Source: Flagellimonas nanhaiensis (GTDB lineage: Bacteria; Bacteroidota; Bacteroidia; Flavobacteriales; Flavobacteriaceae). From it: a DNA stretch of 64,000 nucleotides. Shown here piece after piece: positions 8,296 through 17,148 of the stretch; the stretch's first letter is position 1, and every line of letters begins with the position of its first letter. Both the position numbers and the translations under genes were made by a program. The stretch lies in assembly GCF_003382275.1 (NCBI RefSeq), contig NZ_QTJX01000002.1, forward strand, positions 496,001 through 560,000, given 5' to 3'. The notes below the pieces were generated by a model. That model saw nothing but the letters and a program-made list of their open reading frames with translations, did no database searches and was not told where the DNA came from.

Positions 8296-9837
8296 CTATT
8301 TGTAAGGCCAAATTTTATCCACCGCTACTTTGTAGGTCGGATCTTCCAGTACATTGACCTCTATAATGTCATCGGCATTTTTAAGTAGCCGTCTACAGTC
8401 TTTGCTCAAGTGTTTAAGGTGGACATTTTTACCCACCTTTTTATAGCGCTCGGTAATTTTGTTCACTGCTTCAATAGCTGACATGTCTACCAAACGGCTT
8501 TCCTCAAAGTCGATTACTACCTCCTCTGGGTCGTTGAGGACATCAAATTTCTCAGCGAACAATGTAGTGCTGCCAAAAAATAGTGGTCCATAAATCTCAT
8601 AGTGCTTTACGCCATCTTCATCCGTGTACTTTCTTGCCCTGATACGTATAGCATTGTCCCATGCAAACACCAAAGCTGAAATTATTACACCCACCAAAAC
8701 GGCCAATGCTAAATTGTGAAGGAAAACGGTCACCAAGGTAACCAACACCATTACCAAAACATCAGATTTGGGCATTCGTCTAAAGGTCCTTAGGCTGGCC
8801 CACTCAAAGGTTCCCAATGCAACCATGATCATCAAACCGGTCAGCGCTGCCATAGGTACTTTTTCAATAAGGCTGGAACCAAACATAATAAATGCCAATA
8901 GCATAACGGCAGCTACAATTCCCGACAATCGGGCTCTTGCTCCATTGGAGGTGTTGATCAGACTTTGCCCAATCATGGCGCAACCTCCCATTCCGGAAAA
9001 CAGTCCTGAAAGGATATTGGCGGTTCCCTGTGCAACGGCTTCTTTATTTCCTCTTCCTCTTGTTTCTGTTATTTCGTCTACAATGTTCAAAGTAAGTAGA
9101 CTCTCTATCAATCCTACTCCCGCTACAATAGCCGCATAAGGAAATATAATGGTGAGTGTTTCCATGGTAAAGGGCAGGTCAGGGATGTGAAAAGGAGGAA
9201 AAGTTCCTTCTATTGAAGCAATATCCCCAATGGTCCTGGTGTCAATATCCAGGAAGAAAACAATACCAAAAACCAAAAGAATTGCCGCTAGGGAAGCTGG
9301 TACGATCTTACTGAGTTTTGGTAAACCCCAAATTACCAGCATGGTCAAAAAAACAAGTCCCAAGAAAACATATAAAGTGGTACCGCTAAGCCATGCTCCT
9401 TCGGATGTCTTGAACTGATCTAGTTGAGACATGAAAATGATAATGGCCAGTCCGTTTACAAATCCAAAGATGACAGGATGGGGAACCAAACGCATCAACT
9501 TTCCTAATCTTAAAAATCCTGCAGCAATCTGAATTATTCCCGCCAAAACTACGGTGGCAAACACATATTCCACTCCATAATCCTTTGCCAAACTCACAAT
9601 AACCACAGCTACTGCTCCTGTGGCTCCAGAAATCATTCCCGGTCTACCTCCCAAAATTGAAGTAACCAGTCCCATTACAAAGGCGGCGTACAATCCTGTT
9701 AAAGGGGACAACCCTGCAATTAAGGCAAAGGCAATAGCTTCTGGAACAAGTGCCAGGGCAACGGTTAATCCCGATAATACTTCCGTGCGGTAATTAACCT
9801 TTTGAGAGAAATCAAACAGATTAAGGTACTTTTTCAT
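8296..9837 (-). CDS. SulP-family inorganic anion transporter with STAS domain
   Basis: A 513-residue protein with the SulP transmembrane core (about residues 15-390; EAIAFALIAGLSPLTGLYAAF and SGATGAVAVVIVSLA match the substrate-proximal TM1 and TM3 motifs) and a C-terminal STAS domain (about 405-505). It is likely an Na+- or H+-coupled anion symporter for sulfate or bicarbonate. The charged linker RIRARKYTDEDGVKHYEIYGPLF joins the domains. It is the first of three SulP genes in this window. A perfect Bacteroidota -7 box lies 20 bp upstream of the start. Confidence 0.9.
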   Translation of the reverse strand: MKKYLNLFDFSQKVNYRTEVLSGLTVALALVPEAIAFALIAGLSPLTGLYAAFVMGLVTSILGGRPGMISGATGAVAVVIVSLAKDYGVEYVFATVVLAGIIQIAAGFLRLGKLMRLVPHPVIFGFVNGLAIIIFMSQLDQFKTSEGAWLSGTTLYVFLGLVFLTMLVIWGLPKLSKIVPASLAAILLVFGIVFFLDIDTRTIGDIASIEGTFPPFHIPDLPFTMETLTIIFPYAAIVAGVGLIESLLTLNIVDEITETRGRGNKEAVAQGTANILSGLFSGMGGCAMIGQSLINTSNGARARLSGIVAAVMLLAFIMFGSSLIEKVPMAALTGLMIMVALGTFEWASLRTFRRMPKSDVLVMVLVTLVTVFLHNLALAVLVGVIISALVFAWDNAIRIRARKYTDEDGVKHYEIYGPLFFGSTTLFAEKFDVLNDPEEVVIDFEESRLVDMSAIEAVNKITERYKKVGKNVHLKHLSKDCRRLLKNADDIIEVNVLEDPTYKVAVDKIWPYK

Positions 9838-9856
9838 GGTTTCTTATTGAAGCCGG

Positions 9857-9864
9857 CAAAAATA
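9857..9864 (-). promoter_or_regulatory. Bacteroidota -7 box upstream of the SulP gene
   Basis: Read on the minus strand the octamer is TATTTTTG, a full match to TAnnTTTG. The start codon lies 20 bp downstream. No good TTTG -33 element is seen at the usual spacing. Confidence 0.5.
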
Positions 9865-9918
9865 GGATTATTATTTACAGCAACATACAAGACCTTCTAT
9901 TTTTAAGGATTTGACAAT

Positions 9919-10893
9919 CTACCAGTTGGTTAGACCCAATAACCTCTCTCCAAGCGGACTTAATTTTGCGGTATTATACTTTTCTTGTTCCCAATTTCGA
10001 GGGTCACCAGGAAAAGCGTATCCTTCAGGAGCAATTCTGTGTTTCCATGAATTGATGCGCCATTCGCGCAACTGTTTATTGTCCTCTTCGGCTGGCATCA
10101 TGGAGATATACTGTGCTATGCGGACTTTGTTTCCTGATTTATTGGGTCGGATTCCATGGGGTTGGGTACTGTTAAAGACAAGTAGGTCTCCTGCTTCCAT
10201 CTTGACCTTTACAATTTTGTCCTCCAATCCTGTTATATCTGGTTGAAAATGATCACGGTCTTTAGGTTGCGTCAATTTCCATGTATCATAGTTCCGATAA
10301 AGCCAGGGGATGCATTGAAATCCACCCATATTTTCATCTACTTGATCAGCCAAGGCCAATACTCCTTGAACATTCTGCGGGCGAGTTTCCGGGTCATAAT
10401 CCCAATGAATGAATCCTTTTTTATTTTCCCCCGGGCGCTGCGGAAAGTTTAAATTGGCCCGATCTATGGTTACCCAGAGTTTTTCCGTTCCCCAAATATC
10501 CACAAAGACGTCATACACCCTTTTGGTCTGTCTATTGTTCCATAAGTGTTGATGATTGTAGACCTCTACCATTCCCGTTCCAGTCAATTCCTTCATTTTC
10601 ATTTCAGCTCTTGGCAATGCATACCATGTCTTAGGGTCATCGGGATCTTTTTCGTCAAACTCCCAAATAAAACCCGCAGTGGCTTCAGCCTGTTCCTTTG
10701 GAACAGCATTTTTGATTACAATGTACCCATTCTCCATCCAAAATTTCCAATCCTCTTCGGATAGTACACGCAAAGCGTTTCCATTAGATCTATCATTCAA
10801 TTTTAGTTTACTGCTAGTTGCCGTTGAGGGATTCCCGGGAATTTCTTCATGGGCCTTATTGGCCATTTCAACTTTTAGGTTCTTCCGTGTCAT
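9919..10893 (-). CDS. Phytanoyl-CoA dioxygenase (PhyH) family Fe(II)/2-oxoglutarate oxygenase
   Basis: A 324-residue cytoplasmic protein. It shows the PhyH iron-binding facial triad: H-x-D in GFIHWDYD (about residue 180) and the distal His in STQPHGIRPN (about 248), followed by the 2-oxoglutarate-binding Arg in NKVRIAQYISM. The substrate is unknown; homologues hydroxylate acyl-CoAs, quaternary amines or natural products. The start may be ATG 10893 or the internal ATG at 10866. It is divergent from an AraC regulator at 11030 across 136 bp, which suggests that regulator controls it. Confidence 0.88.
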   Translation of the reverse strand: MTRKNLKVEMANKAHEEIPGNPSTATSSKLKLNDRSNGNALRVLSEEDWKFWMENGYIVIKNAVPKEQAEATAGFIWEFDEKDPDDPKTWYALPRAEMKMKELTGTGMVEVYNHQHLWNNRQTKRVYDVFVDIWGTEKLWVTIDRANLNFPQRPGENKKGFIHWDYDPETRPQNVQGVLALADQVDENMGGFQCIPWLYRNYDTWKLTQPKDRDHFQPDITGLEDKIVKVKMEAGDLLVFNSTQPHGIRPNKSGNKVRIAQYISMMPAEEDNKQLREWRINSWKHRIAPEGYAFPGDPRNWEQEKYNTAKLSPLGERLLGLTNW

Positions 10894-11029
10894 ATTTGTT
10901 TCTCCTTAGTTCAACACTTCTATATCCCAAAACTAGCTGTCTGATGTTCTTCCTTCAACCTTAATATTGACCGATATTTTAATTATATTGATTTTTTATA
11001 TTCTTTTCTAGAAAAATTAAAGCAATAAA

Positions 11030-11872
11030 ATGAAAATTCAACTAGAAAACATACAACCAGATGATAAAAGTTCTTTTCGACTCTTGCACAATCCTAAGTT
11101 AAATGACCTGTTTTTTTGGCATTTCCATCCCGAATTTGAATTGGTGTACATTGAAGGCGAGCAAGGCACACGGCATGTTGGTAGGCATATATCGACTTTT
11201 TCGGAGAGTGACCTTGTATTAATCGGTTCCAATATTCCACATTTAAATTTTGATTATGGTATAAAAACGGACTATAGAAAAGAAGTGTTGCACATCAGCG
11301 CTTCATTCAAGGAGAAAATTTTCAACGAAATTGAAGAGCTGATCGATGTATATGAACTGCTGGAAAAATCGCAGCATGGCTTGGTATTTTATGGTAAGAC
11401 CAAAGAGCTTGTTGGAAATCAAATGAAGCAATTGCACAAATTGAACACCTTCGAACAATTTTTAAAAATTCTCCGAATTCTAAAATTATTGGCCAAAAGT
11501 GATGATTTTGAACTGCTCCACCCCAAACCCATCATAAATAACAAAGCAAAAAAACAACAGCTGCGCCTGCAACGGATATACTCCTACATTGATGAGCACT
11601 ATTCCCAAAAAATCCAATTGGCAGAGGTAGCCAAATCCGTCAATCTTGGGAAAGAGGCCTTCTGCAGGTATTTTAAAAAATCTACAGGAAGCACTTTTAC
11701 CCATTTTTTGAACCAATATCGGATAACCCAAGCCAAGCGTCTTTTACTTTCTGGAAAGAACATCAGCGAGACCTGTTACGAATGTGGATTTGAGAGTCTA
11801 TCCTATTTTAATAGAACATTCAAAAGAATTAGTGGTGAAAATCCTTCGGCCTACAAAAACAAACAGCCTTAA
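11030..11872 (+). CDS. AraC-family transcriptional regulator
   Basis: A 280-residue regulator with an N-terminal cupin sensor domain (about 15-110; FWHFHPEFELVYIEGEQGTR) and a C-terminal pair of helix-turn-helix motifs (about 180-278; LAEVAKSVNLGKEAFCRYFK and ISETCYECGFESLSYFNRTF). The cupin suggests sugar or small-molecule sensing. Its divergent position next to the PhyH oxygenase gene makes that gene the first candidate target. It is followed 4 bp later by a terminator-like hairpin. Confidence 0.9.
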   Translation: MKIQLENIQPDDKSSFRLLHNPKLNDLFFWHFHPEFELVYIEGEQGTRHVGRHISTFSESDLVLIGSNIPHLNFDYGIKTDYRKEVLHISASFKEKIFNEIEELIDVYELLEKSQHGLVFYGKTKELVGNQMKQLHKLNTFEQFLKILRILKLLAKSDDFELLHPKPIINNKAKKQQLRLQRIYSYIDEHYSQKIQLAEVAKSVNLGKEAFCRYFKKSTGSTFTHFLNQYRITQAKRLLLSGKNISETCYECGFESLSYFNRTFKRISGENPSAYKNKQP

Positions 11873-11876
11873 AAAG

Positions 11877-11915
11877 AAGAACCGCCCCAAGCTTGAGATG
11901 CTTGAGGCGATTCTT
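11877..11915. terminator. Terminator-like hairpin between araC-type gene and convergent lipoprotein gene
   Basis: The arms are AAGAA-CGCC-CAAGC (11877-11892) and GCTTG-GGCG-TTCTT (11900-11915), 14 paired positions with two single mismatches and a 7-nt loop. The outer A/T arms allow use from either strand. A TAAC/ACC/AAC-rich tract follows on the plus strand, similar to the tract after the hairpin at 20312. Confidence 0.65.
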
Positions 11916-11970
11916 AACTAAATAACCAACCAAAAAACTTGTCTGTATAGTCGAATACTATTTTATTGCC

Positions 11971-12891
11971 TTACATTTTTCGCTGCCGAATTACGTCCAT
12001 TATGGGATTTTTAACTTTTGACCTAGTTTTACCGGTGCTTGAACTCGACTTTAAGTACTGCATATACCCTCTTCCAGTAAACTCATATACGGTTCCACTG
12101 GAAACATGGTACAGTTCTATGGTACTGTCATTAATAACGTAGAGCTCAAAATAATCATTGCCCAAAAAGTCGTAATCCAGTGTTAAAGTTTTGAGGGTGG
12201 CATCATTGGTCACATCAAAAATTTCATAGTTTCCTTCATAATCCCATTGCAGGTTAACAATTGGCGTTCCCGAGGCATCCACCGATGACCTGAAAAATCC
12301 GTTCCCATCCTCCAAGAATTGTAGGTAGTTCTCGTCATCAAATTCATTGAGGGCACCCATTTCACTGGTAAATGTCTTTTCCCAAACCTGATATTCCTGT
12401 AAGAAGTAGTGAATATTGTCATAAAAGACCATATCATAATCAAATGAATTCCTTTGATATCCTTTAAGGATATATGTGGTATTTGATCTAGAATCGCGCA
12501 ACTCTACTGTATTTCCGTTGATTTCATATACATCAAGCAGCCATAACCCATCAGCATCGTGGTCCACTTCCACCGTTCCCAACAAAATATCATAGAACCC
12601 AACATCAATGCCCAGACCATTACCTGTTTTACCGATACCAACCAAATTGTTGTTCGCGTATACCGTGCCATTCTGAAATGAAAGGGTAAATGCACGTTGT
12701 AAAAAAGGAACTTCTCCATTTCCCCTTGTTGCGTGGATGTCCACATACCATAAATCATAAGTTTCCAAAGCAACTGCTGCATTGTATGGAGGTTCTTCAA
12801 TGAAATCATCTTCAAAAACCACCTCTGTGTAGCACGAACTGGTCAAAAGGCCTATAAAAAATGTTCCGAAAAGTAGTTTTCCAATTTTCAT
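11971..12891 (-). CDS. Lipoprotein of unknown function
   Basis: A 306-residue protein with a lipoprotein signal peptide (MKIGKLLFGTFFIGLLTSSC). The ATG at 12889-12891 is therefore preferred over a longer frame. The mature part is acidic, rich in Tyr, Asp and beta-strand patterns, with repeated (W/Y)xxD(V/I) and DxxTxELY/TVELRD segments suggesting repeated beta units of roughly 90 residues. It ends in a Ser/Lys/Arg-rich basic tail (about 285-306). I do not recognise the family; many flavobacteria have lineage-specific lipoproteins of this sort. It is divergent from gpsA. Confidence 0.75.
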   Translation of the reverse strand: MKIGKLLFGTFFIGLLTSSCYTEVVFEDDFIEEPPYNAAVALETYDLWYVDIHATRGNGEVPFLQRAFTLSFQNGTVYANNNLVGIGKTGNGLGIDVGFYDILLGTVEVDHDADGLWLLDVYEINGNTVELRDSRSNTTYILKGYQRNSFDYDMVFYDNIHYFLQEYQVWEKTFTSEMGALNEFDDENYLQFLEDGNGFFRSSVDASGTPIVNLQWDYEGNYEIFDVTNDATLKTLTLDYDFLGNDYFELYVINDSTIELYHVSSGTVYEFTGRGYMQYLKSSSSTGKTRSKVKNPIMDVIRQRKM

Positions 12892-12990
12892 AATACATGG
12901 GTTTTGGTTCATTGAATAGAGACCAATCTCCATGCCAAAATTTATAATGTTCTGATAATCAATATTTAATGTATGATATAATATATTTTT

Positions 12991-12998
12991 TAGTTTTG
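12991..12998 (+). promoter_or_regulatory. Bacteroidota -7 box of gpsA
   Basis: TAGTTTTG is a full match to TAnnTTTG and ends 17 bp before the gpsA ATG. The expected -33 TTTG is only weakly represented by TTTA about 22 bp upstream. Confidence 0.55.
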
Positions 12999-13015
12999 CC
13001 AGCTAAAGGTCACAA

Positions 13016-14017
13016 ATGGAAAACAAGCTACGTTTTGGTGTTTTTGGAGGGGGTAGCTGGGGAACTGCCCTGGTAAAAATGTTGTCGGAAAACCTAGATA
13101 ATGTGGGTTGGTATATGAGGAACGAATATGCCATTAGACATCTAAAAAAGGAAAAACACAACCCCAATTATCTAAGTTCTGTTGAGTTTGATATGGACCG
13201 CCTAAACCTCAGTCATAATATCAATGAAATTGTTTCGGCTTCCGACGTCCTCATTTTTGCCATCCCATCGGCCTTTCTGGAAAGCGAGCTAAAAGACCTG
13301 AATATTTCCCTAAAGGATAAGATTGTTTTTTCTGCCATAAAGGGAATTGTTCCTGAAAGTGGGGAAATTGTTGGGGAGCATTTTCATGATCAATACGAAA
13401 TACCTTTTAAGAACATTGGGGTGATTACAGGACCCTGCCATGCAGAAGAGGTGGCCCTGGAGCGGCTATCTTATCTTACCATTGCTTGTGCCGATGAAGA
13501 AAAGGCCAAGGCGGTAGCAGATGTGCTTAAAAGCGATTATATCCGCACAAAAATTTCGGATGATATTATTGGAACGGAGTACGCCGCCATGTTGAAGAAC
13601 ATTTATGCCATTGCCTCCGGAATTGCCCATGGTCTAGGATATGGTGACAATTTTCAAAGTGTGCTGATGAGCAATGCCATCCGTGAGATGAAACGATTTA
13701 TTGATCGTGTCTATAAAATGAAGCGAAACATCAACAATTCTGCTTATCTAGGGGATTTGTTGGTGACTTCATACTCTATTTTCAGTAGAAATAGAATGCT
13801 GGGCAATATGATCGGTAAGGGATATACGGTAAAGAGTGCCATGATGGAAATGAACATGGTGGCCGAAGGTTATTATGCTGCCAAAAGTGCCCACCTGCTC
13901 ATGGACAAGCTAGAGAAGAAGTCCAAAACGCCCATCATCAATGCTGTATACGATGTGTTGTACAAAGAAAAAAATCCAAAGAAAGTTTTTGCCAAACTAA
14001 CTGAAAAACTGGACTAA
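13016..14017 (+). CDS. gpsA: NAD(P)H-dependent glycerol-3-phosphate dehydrogenase
   Basis: A 333-residue cytoplasmic enzyme that reduces dihydroxyacetone phosphate to sn-glycerol-3-phosphate, the backbone for phospholipid synthesis. The N-terminal Rossmann motif is GVFGGGSWGTAL. The catalytic region includes ITGPCHAEEVA, YAAMLKNIYAIASGIAHGLGYGDN with the catalytic Lys, and NAIREMKRFID in the C-terminal helical domain. The length is normal. It is tail to tail with glpD, which runs the reverse reaction, and their stop codons overlap by 4 bp. Confidence 0.93.
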   Translation: MENKLRFGVFGGGSWGTALVKMLSENLDNVGWYMRNEYAIRHLKKEKHNPNYLSSVEFDMDRLNLSHNINEIVSASDVLIFAIPSAFLESELKDLNISLKDKIVFSAIKGIVPESGEIVGEHFHDQYEIPFKNIGVITGPCHAEEVALERLSYLTIACADEEKAKAVADVLKSDYIRTKISDDIIGTEYAAMLKNIYAIASGIAHGLGYGDNFQSVLMSNAIREMKRFIDRVYKMKRNINNSAYLGDLLVTSYSIFSRNRMLGNMIGKGYTVKSAMMEMNMVAEGYYAAKSAHLLMDKLEKKSKTPIINAVYDVLYKEKNPKKVFAKLTEKLD

Positions 14018-15681
14018 TCTCGGTTCAAGGAAAAGTTGGAGTGACTCTCGAGTTCCTTTTCAAGTTCTTCCTTAAGAGATTTAACCTGTGTCTTGGAATA
14101 GCCAAAGGCGGTCTTGAACTCTTCCACGACCAAATCCATAAACTGACGCACACTATCAATATCAAAATATAACCTTCCCGTTCTTCTTATGAAGAAGTCC
14201 ATGGGGTTGGTGGCCATTTCGTAAATGATGGCAAATTGAACCTCGGATTTGAGCAATTTGGTTTGGGAATCCTCTCCTTCAACTTTGGCATACCCCTCTA
14301 AAATAGTTTCCGTTTGTTTGCCATAAGTAGTCACCAGGTACCATGCATCATATTCCGTAAGGCCATCGTTTTTTATTCTATTGAAAACTTCGTCAATATA
14401 TTTTTTGACATGTTTTGATTTTTTAAAATCGTTGCCACACAATAGAATCTTTTCCGTGGTACATGGTTCAGCTTTTGCGCCAAAATCCTCTTCCATTTCC
14501 TTCACTATCCGATTCACCACACGCTCAGCCATTTTTCTATAACCGGTCAGTTTTCCTCCGGCAATACTCACCAAACCTGTGTCCGACGTAAAAATCTCAT
14601 CTTTTCTGGAAAGCTCCGAAGCCGATTTTCCCTCTTCATGAATCAATGGGCGAAGTCCGGCCCAAGAAGAAATAATACCATCCAATTCCAGATTGATCTC
14701 CGGGAACATATGGTTAACAGCGGATATCAGATAAATGGCATCGGCCAAATCCGTAGTTACATGGTCTTTGTCCAAATTGAAGTTGGTATCGGTGGTTCCT
14801 ACATAAGTGACCTTCCCTCTGGGAATGGCAAAAATCATCCTGCCATCAGGAACATCAAAATATACAGATTGTTTTACCGGAAGCTTTTCCTTTGGAAACA
14901 CCAAGTGCACCCCTTTGGTCAAATGAAGTCGTTTTCCTTTTTTTGATTTGTTTATTATCCGAAGTTCATCGACCCATGGACCGGCCGCACTGATCACATA
15001 TTTTGATTTTACAACAAACTCCTTGTTGGAAATCTCGTCATTAACTTTTGCACCGGCCACCTTTCCCTTGTCATAAACAAAATCCACCACTTTGGCATAG
15101 TTCAAGGCCTTGGCTCCATATTGTAAACTTGTTTTTAGGTTCTCCATGGTCAGCCTAGCGTCATCAGTCCTGTATTCTGCGTAATACCCTGCTCCGTTCA
15201 AAATCTTTTTGGGCAATAAGGGTTCAAGCTTTAAGGCCTCTTTTTTCTCCAGCATTTGCCGTTTATCATCTCCCGTAACCTGGGCTAGGATATCATAGAC
15301 CTTTAGGCCTATGGAGGTAAGCCATTTTCCATAGGAACCTCCCTCTATTAAGGGCAAAAGCATTTTTTCAGGCAATACCAGATGAGGCGCCAGTTTGTGT
15401 ACTATGGCACGTTCGGAACCCACTTCTTTAACCAGCCAAAAATCAAATTGCTTTAAATATCGTAGCCCACCGTGAATCAGTTTGGTAGATTTACTACTGG
15501 TGCCTGAAGCAAAATCGCCTTTTTCCAGTAACAGAACCTTCAAGCCTCGCGAAGCCGCGTCCAACGCTATTCCCGCGCCGGTGATTCCTCCTCCTATGAC
15601 CAGAAGGTCAAAAGTATCCTTACAAACTTCTTTGAGGATTTCATTTCTGTCCAAATTGGAAAATCGTACGTTTTCTTTCAT
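14014..15681 (-). CDS. glpD: FAD-dependent (aerobic) glycerol-3-phosphate dehydrogenase
   Basis: A 555-residue flavoprotein that oxidises glycerol-3-phosphate to DHAP and feeds electrons to the quinone pool at the inner membrane. The FAD-binding motif is GGGITGAGIALDAA, followed by GDFASGTSSKSTKLIHGGLRYL, which is diagnostic for GlpD/GlpA. The C-terminal DAO domain spans about 420-540. No glpK or glpF is adjacent. It converges on gpsA with a 4-bp overlap, so the two opposite reactions are encoded on facing strands with no terminator between. Confidence 0.93.
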   Translation of the reverse strand: MKENVRFSNLDRNEILKEVCKDTFDLLVIGGGITGAGIALDAASRGLKVLLLEKGDFASGTSSKSTKLIHGGLRYLKQFDFWLVKEVGSERAIVHKLAPHLVLPEKMLLPLIEGGSYGKWLTSIGLKVYDILAQVTGDDKRQMLEKKEALKLEPLLPKKILNGAGYYAEYRTDDARLTMENLKTSLQYGAKALNYAKVVDFVYDKGKVAGAKVNDEISNKEFVVKSKYVISAAGPWVDELRIINKSKKGKRLHLTKGVHLVFPKEKLPVKQSVYFDVPDGRMIFAIPRGKVTYVGTTDTNFNLDKDHVTTDLADAIYLISAVNHMFPEINLELDGIISSWAGLRPLIHEEGKSASELSRKDEIFTSDTGLVSIAGGKLTGYRKMAERVVNRIVKEMEEDFGAKAEPCTTEKILLCGNDFKKSKHVKKYIDEVFNRIKNDGLTEYDAWYLVTTYGKQTETILEGYAKVEGEDSQTKLLKSEVQFAIIYEMATNPMDFFIRRTGRLYFDIDSVRQFMDLVVEEFKTAFGYSKTQVKSLKEELEKELESHSNFSLNRD

Positions 15682-15708
15682 TTTCCTTTAGTTTGATGAA
15701 CATTGAGC

Positions 15709-16017
15709 CTACTTGGCAAACTCATACTCCCGTTCCACCTTGCAAATCCTTACCTTATACCAAGAGTACCACTCCTTGATTCCCATTTTTTGGGCAACCT
15801 TGTGTTCCATGTTAGCTTTCCAATTGGCTATGGCCTCCAAACTTTCCCAATAGCTGATTGAGATTCCCAATCCGTCCCTGGCACTTTCAAAATCAACAAA
15901 ACCTGGTTGCTGTCTTGCGAGTTTTTCCATCTCAACCGCCATTTCTCCATAGCCATTATCTCCCTCGGTACGGGTATTCGTGAAAATTACCGCATAGTAC
16001 GGTCTTTGTAGTTCCAT
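15709..16017 (-). CDS. Antibiotic biosynthesis monooxygenase (ABM) domain protein
   Basis: A 102-residue ferredoxin-like protein with the ABM pattern: strand YYAVIFTNTR, helix MAVEMEKLARQQPGFVDFESARD, and the ISYWESLEAIANWKANMEH segment. Members are small dimeric oxygenases or haem- or quinone-interacting proteins; the function here is unknown. The ATG follows the upstream stop directly (TAAATG), so it is coupled to the 118-residue protein upstream, and it lies 27 bp before glpD in the same direction. Confidence 0.83.
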   Translation of the reverse strand: MELQRPYYAVIFTNTRTEGDNGYGEMAVEMEKLARQQPGFVDFESARDGLGISISYWESLEAIANWKANMEHKVAQKMGIKEWYSWYKVRICKVEREYEFAK

Positions 16018-16374
16018 TTAATTGATGTATTTCTTTTCAAGAAAATAATTAACCAATGCCTCTTTCATTAAGACCGTTTGTTCTCCTGCTTTTAGAACAG
16101 GTAGTTGCTCCTTTACCTTATAATGTGGCCATCCGTCTTCATCAAAAAAATCAAAATCATAATACCCATAAGGTTCCAGCAAGCGACAAATGGCAATGTG
16201 CATTAAATTGACCTTTTCGTCCTTTTTGAAATTTCTTTTGAAATCACCCAGCTCTTGTACACCCACCAAATAGATAATCCCATCAAGCTCCAAAGGGTCG
16301 CCGTCAGAAAATTGGTTGGACAATTTTTCTACCAAAACCTCCCATCTTTCCTTCAATTCTTCGTCTCTGGACAT
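16018..16374 (-). CDS. Conserved hypothetical acidic protein
   Basis: A 118-residue soluble protein beginning MSRDEELKERW. The ATG at 16372-16374 is preferred to a TTG at 16395. It is rich in Glu, Asp and Lys with a central FKRNFKKDEKVNLMHIAICRLLEPYGYY stretch (helix) and an aromatic/acidic DFDFFDEDGWPHY patch near residue 80. I do not recognise a domain. It sits directly upstream of the ABM protein and glpD, probably in one operon, and is divergent from cvpA. Confidence 0.7.
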   Translation of the reverse strand: MSRDEELKERWEVLVEKLSNQFSDGDPLELDGIIYLVGVQELGDFKRNFKKDEKVNLMHIAICRLLEPYGYYDFDFFDEDGWPHYKVKEQLPVLKAGEQTVLMKEALVNYFLEKKYIN

Positions 16375-16413
16375 CTCCTTTTTTAAGAATTCCAAAGGTA
16401 CAAATCAATATCA

Positions 16414-16421
16414 TATATTTG
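16414..16421 (+). promoter_or_regulatory. Bacteroidota -7 box of the cvpA-like gene
   Basis: TATATTTG matches TAnnTTTG and ends 14 bp before the ATG at 16436. No clear -33 element is visible at 19-21 bp. Confidence 0.5.
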
Positions 16422-16435
16422 CTGAAACCACGTTT

Positions 16436-16960
16436 ATGAGTTTTTTGGACATTGTCATTGGAATTCTCTTGATCTGGGGCCTAATAAGAGGTCTGAAAAA
16501 TGGTCTTTTCGTGGAAATTGCTTCTTTGGTGGCCTTAATTGCCGGACTCTACGGTGCCATTCATTTCTCCTATATTGCTGGGGAATACCTCTCAGAAAAT
16601 ATGGACTGGGGAGAACAATACATAAAGATCACCGCTTTTCTGATTACATTTTTTGCCATTGTGTTAGTGGTTCATTTTGCTGGTGGGATTTTGACCAAAA
16701 TAGCCGATTTTGCCATGTTGGGCCTATTGAACAAAGTTGCGGGAGGTATTTTTGGAACCCTCAAAGTGGCCATTATCCTAGGTGCGCTGCTCATCTTTTT
16801 TGAACGCCTTACCGCCTCTTTTGATTTCATTAATGAGGAAACCAAAAAAGAGTCTATTTTTTACGAGCCTATTAAGGAAGTTGGTGCATTTGTTTTCTCT
16901 CTTGTACTTGAGGAAAAGAATGAGGAAGAGCCCTCTATCCAAAATGATCAGATCATCTGA
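16436..16960 (+). CDS. CvpA family membrane protein
   Basis: A 174-residue protein with four predicted transmembrane helices (about 3-25, 30-48, 62-85, 100-125) and a C-terminal cytoplasmic Glu-rich tail. The N-terminal DIVIGILLIWGLIRGLKNGL and LLNKVAGGIFGTLK are typical of CvpA (colicin V production) proteins, which are linked to envelope stability in other bacteria. The start is placed at 16436 because the earlier frame runs through the divergent gene and the protein would otherwise gain a non-homologous N-terminus. Confidence 0.85.
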   Translation: MSFLDIVIGILLIWGLIRGLKNGLFVEIASLVALIAGLYGAIHFSYIAGEYLSENMDWGEQYIKITAFLITFFAIVLVVHFAGGILTKIADFAMLGLLNKVAGGIFGTLKVAIILGALLIFFERLTASFDFINEETKKESIFYEPIKEVGAFVFSLVLEEKNEEEPSIQNDQII

Positions 16961-17148
16961 ACAGAAAGTTTTTAAGGTCAAAAGGCTTGTTTAGCAGGCC
17001 TAAATCAGCTCCTTTTTCATTGTTTTTTGCGTTTCACCGTTAGAAACTGTCCTCCTGTGGATTTTTTATGGCCGAAGGCCTTTAGTCCCTTAGATTAGGC
17101 GCGAGAACACTGGGGCTCTTAGAACCGGTCCCGCAACCACCCCCGAAA

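Noticed and set aside
17050..17148. A riboswitch before the CAP lipoprotein gene
   Set aside because: The pairing I can draw is short and does not match any riboswitch consensus known to me; kept only as a low-interest structured leader.
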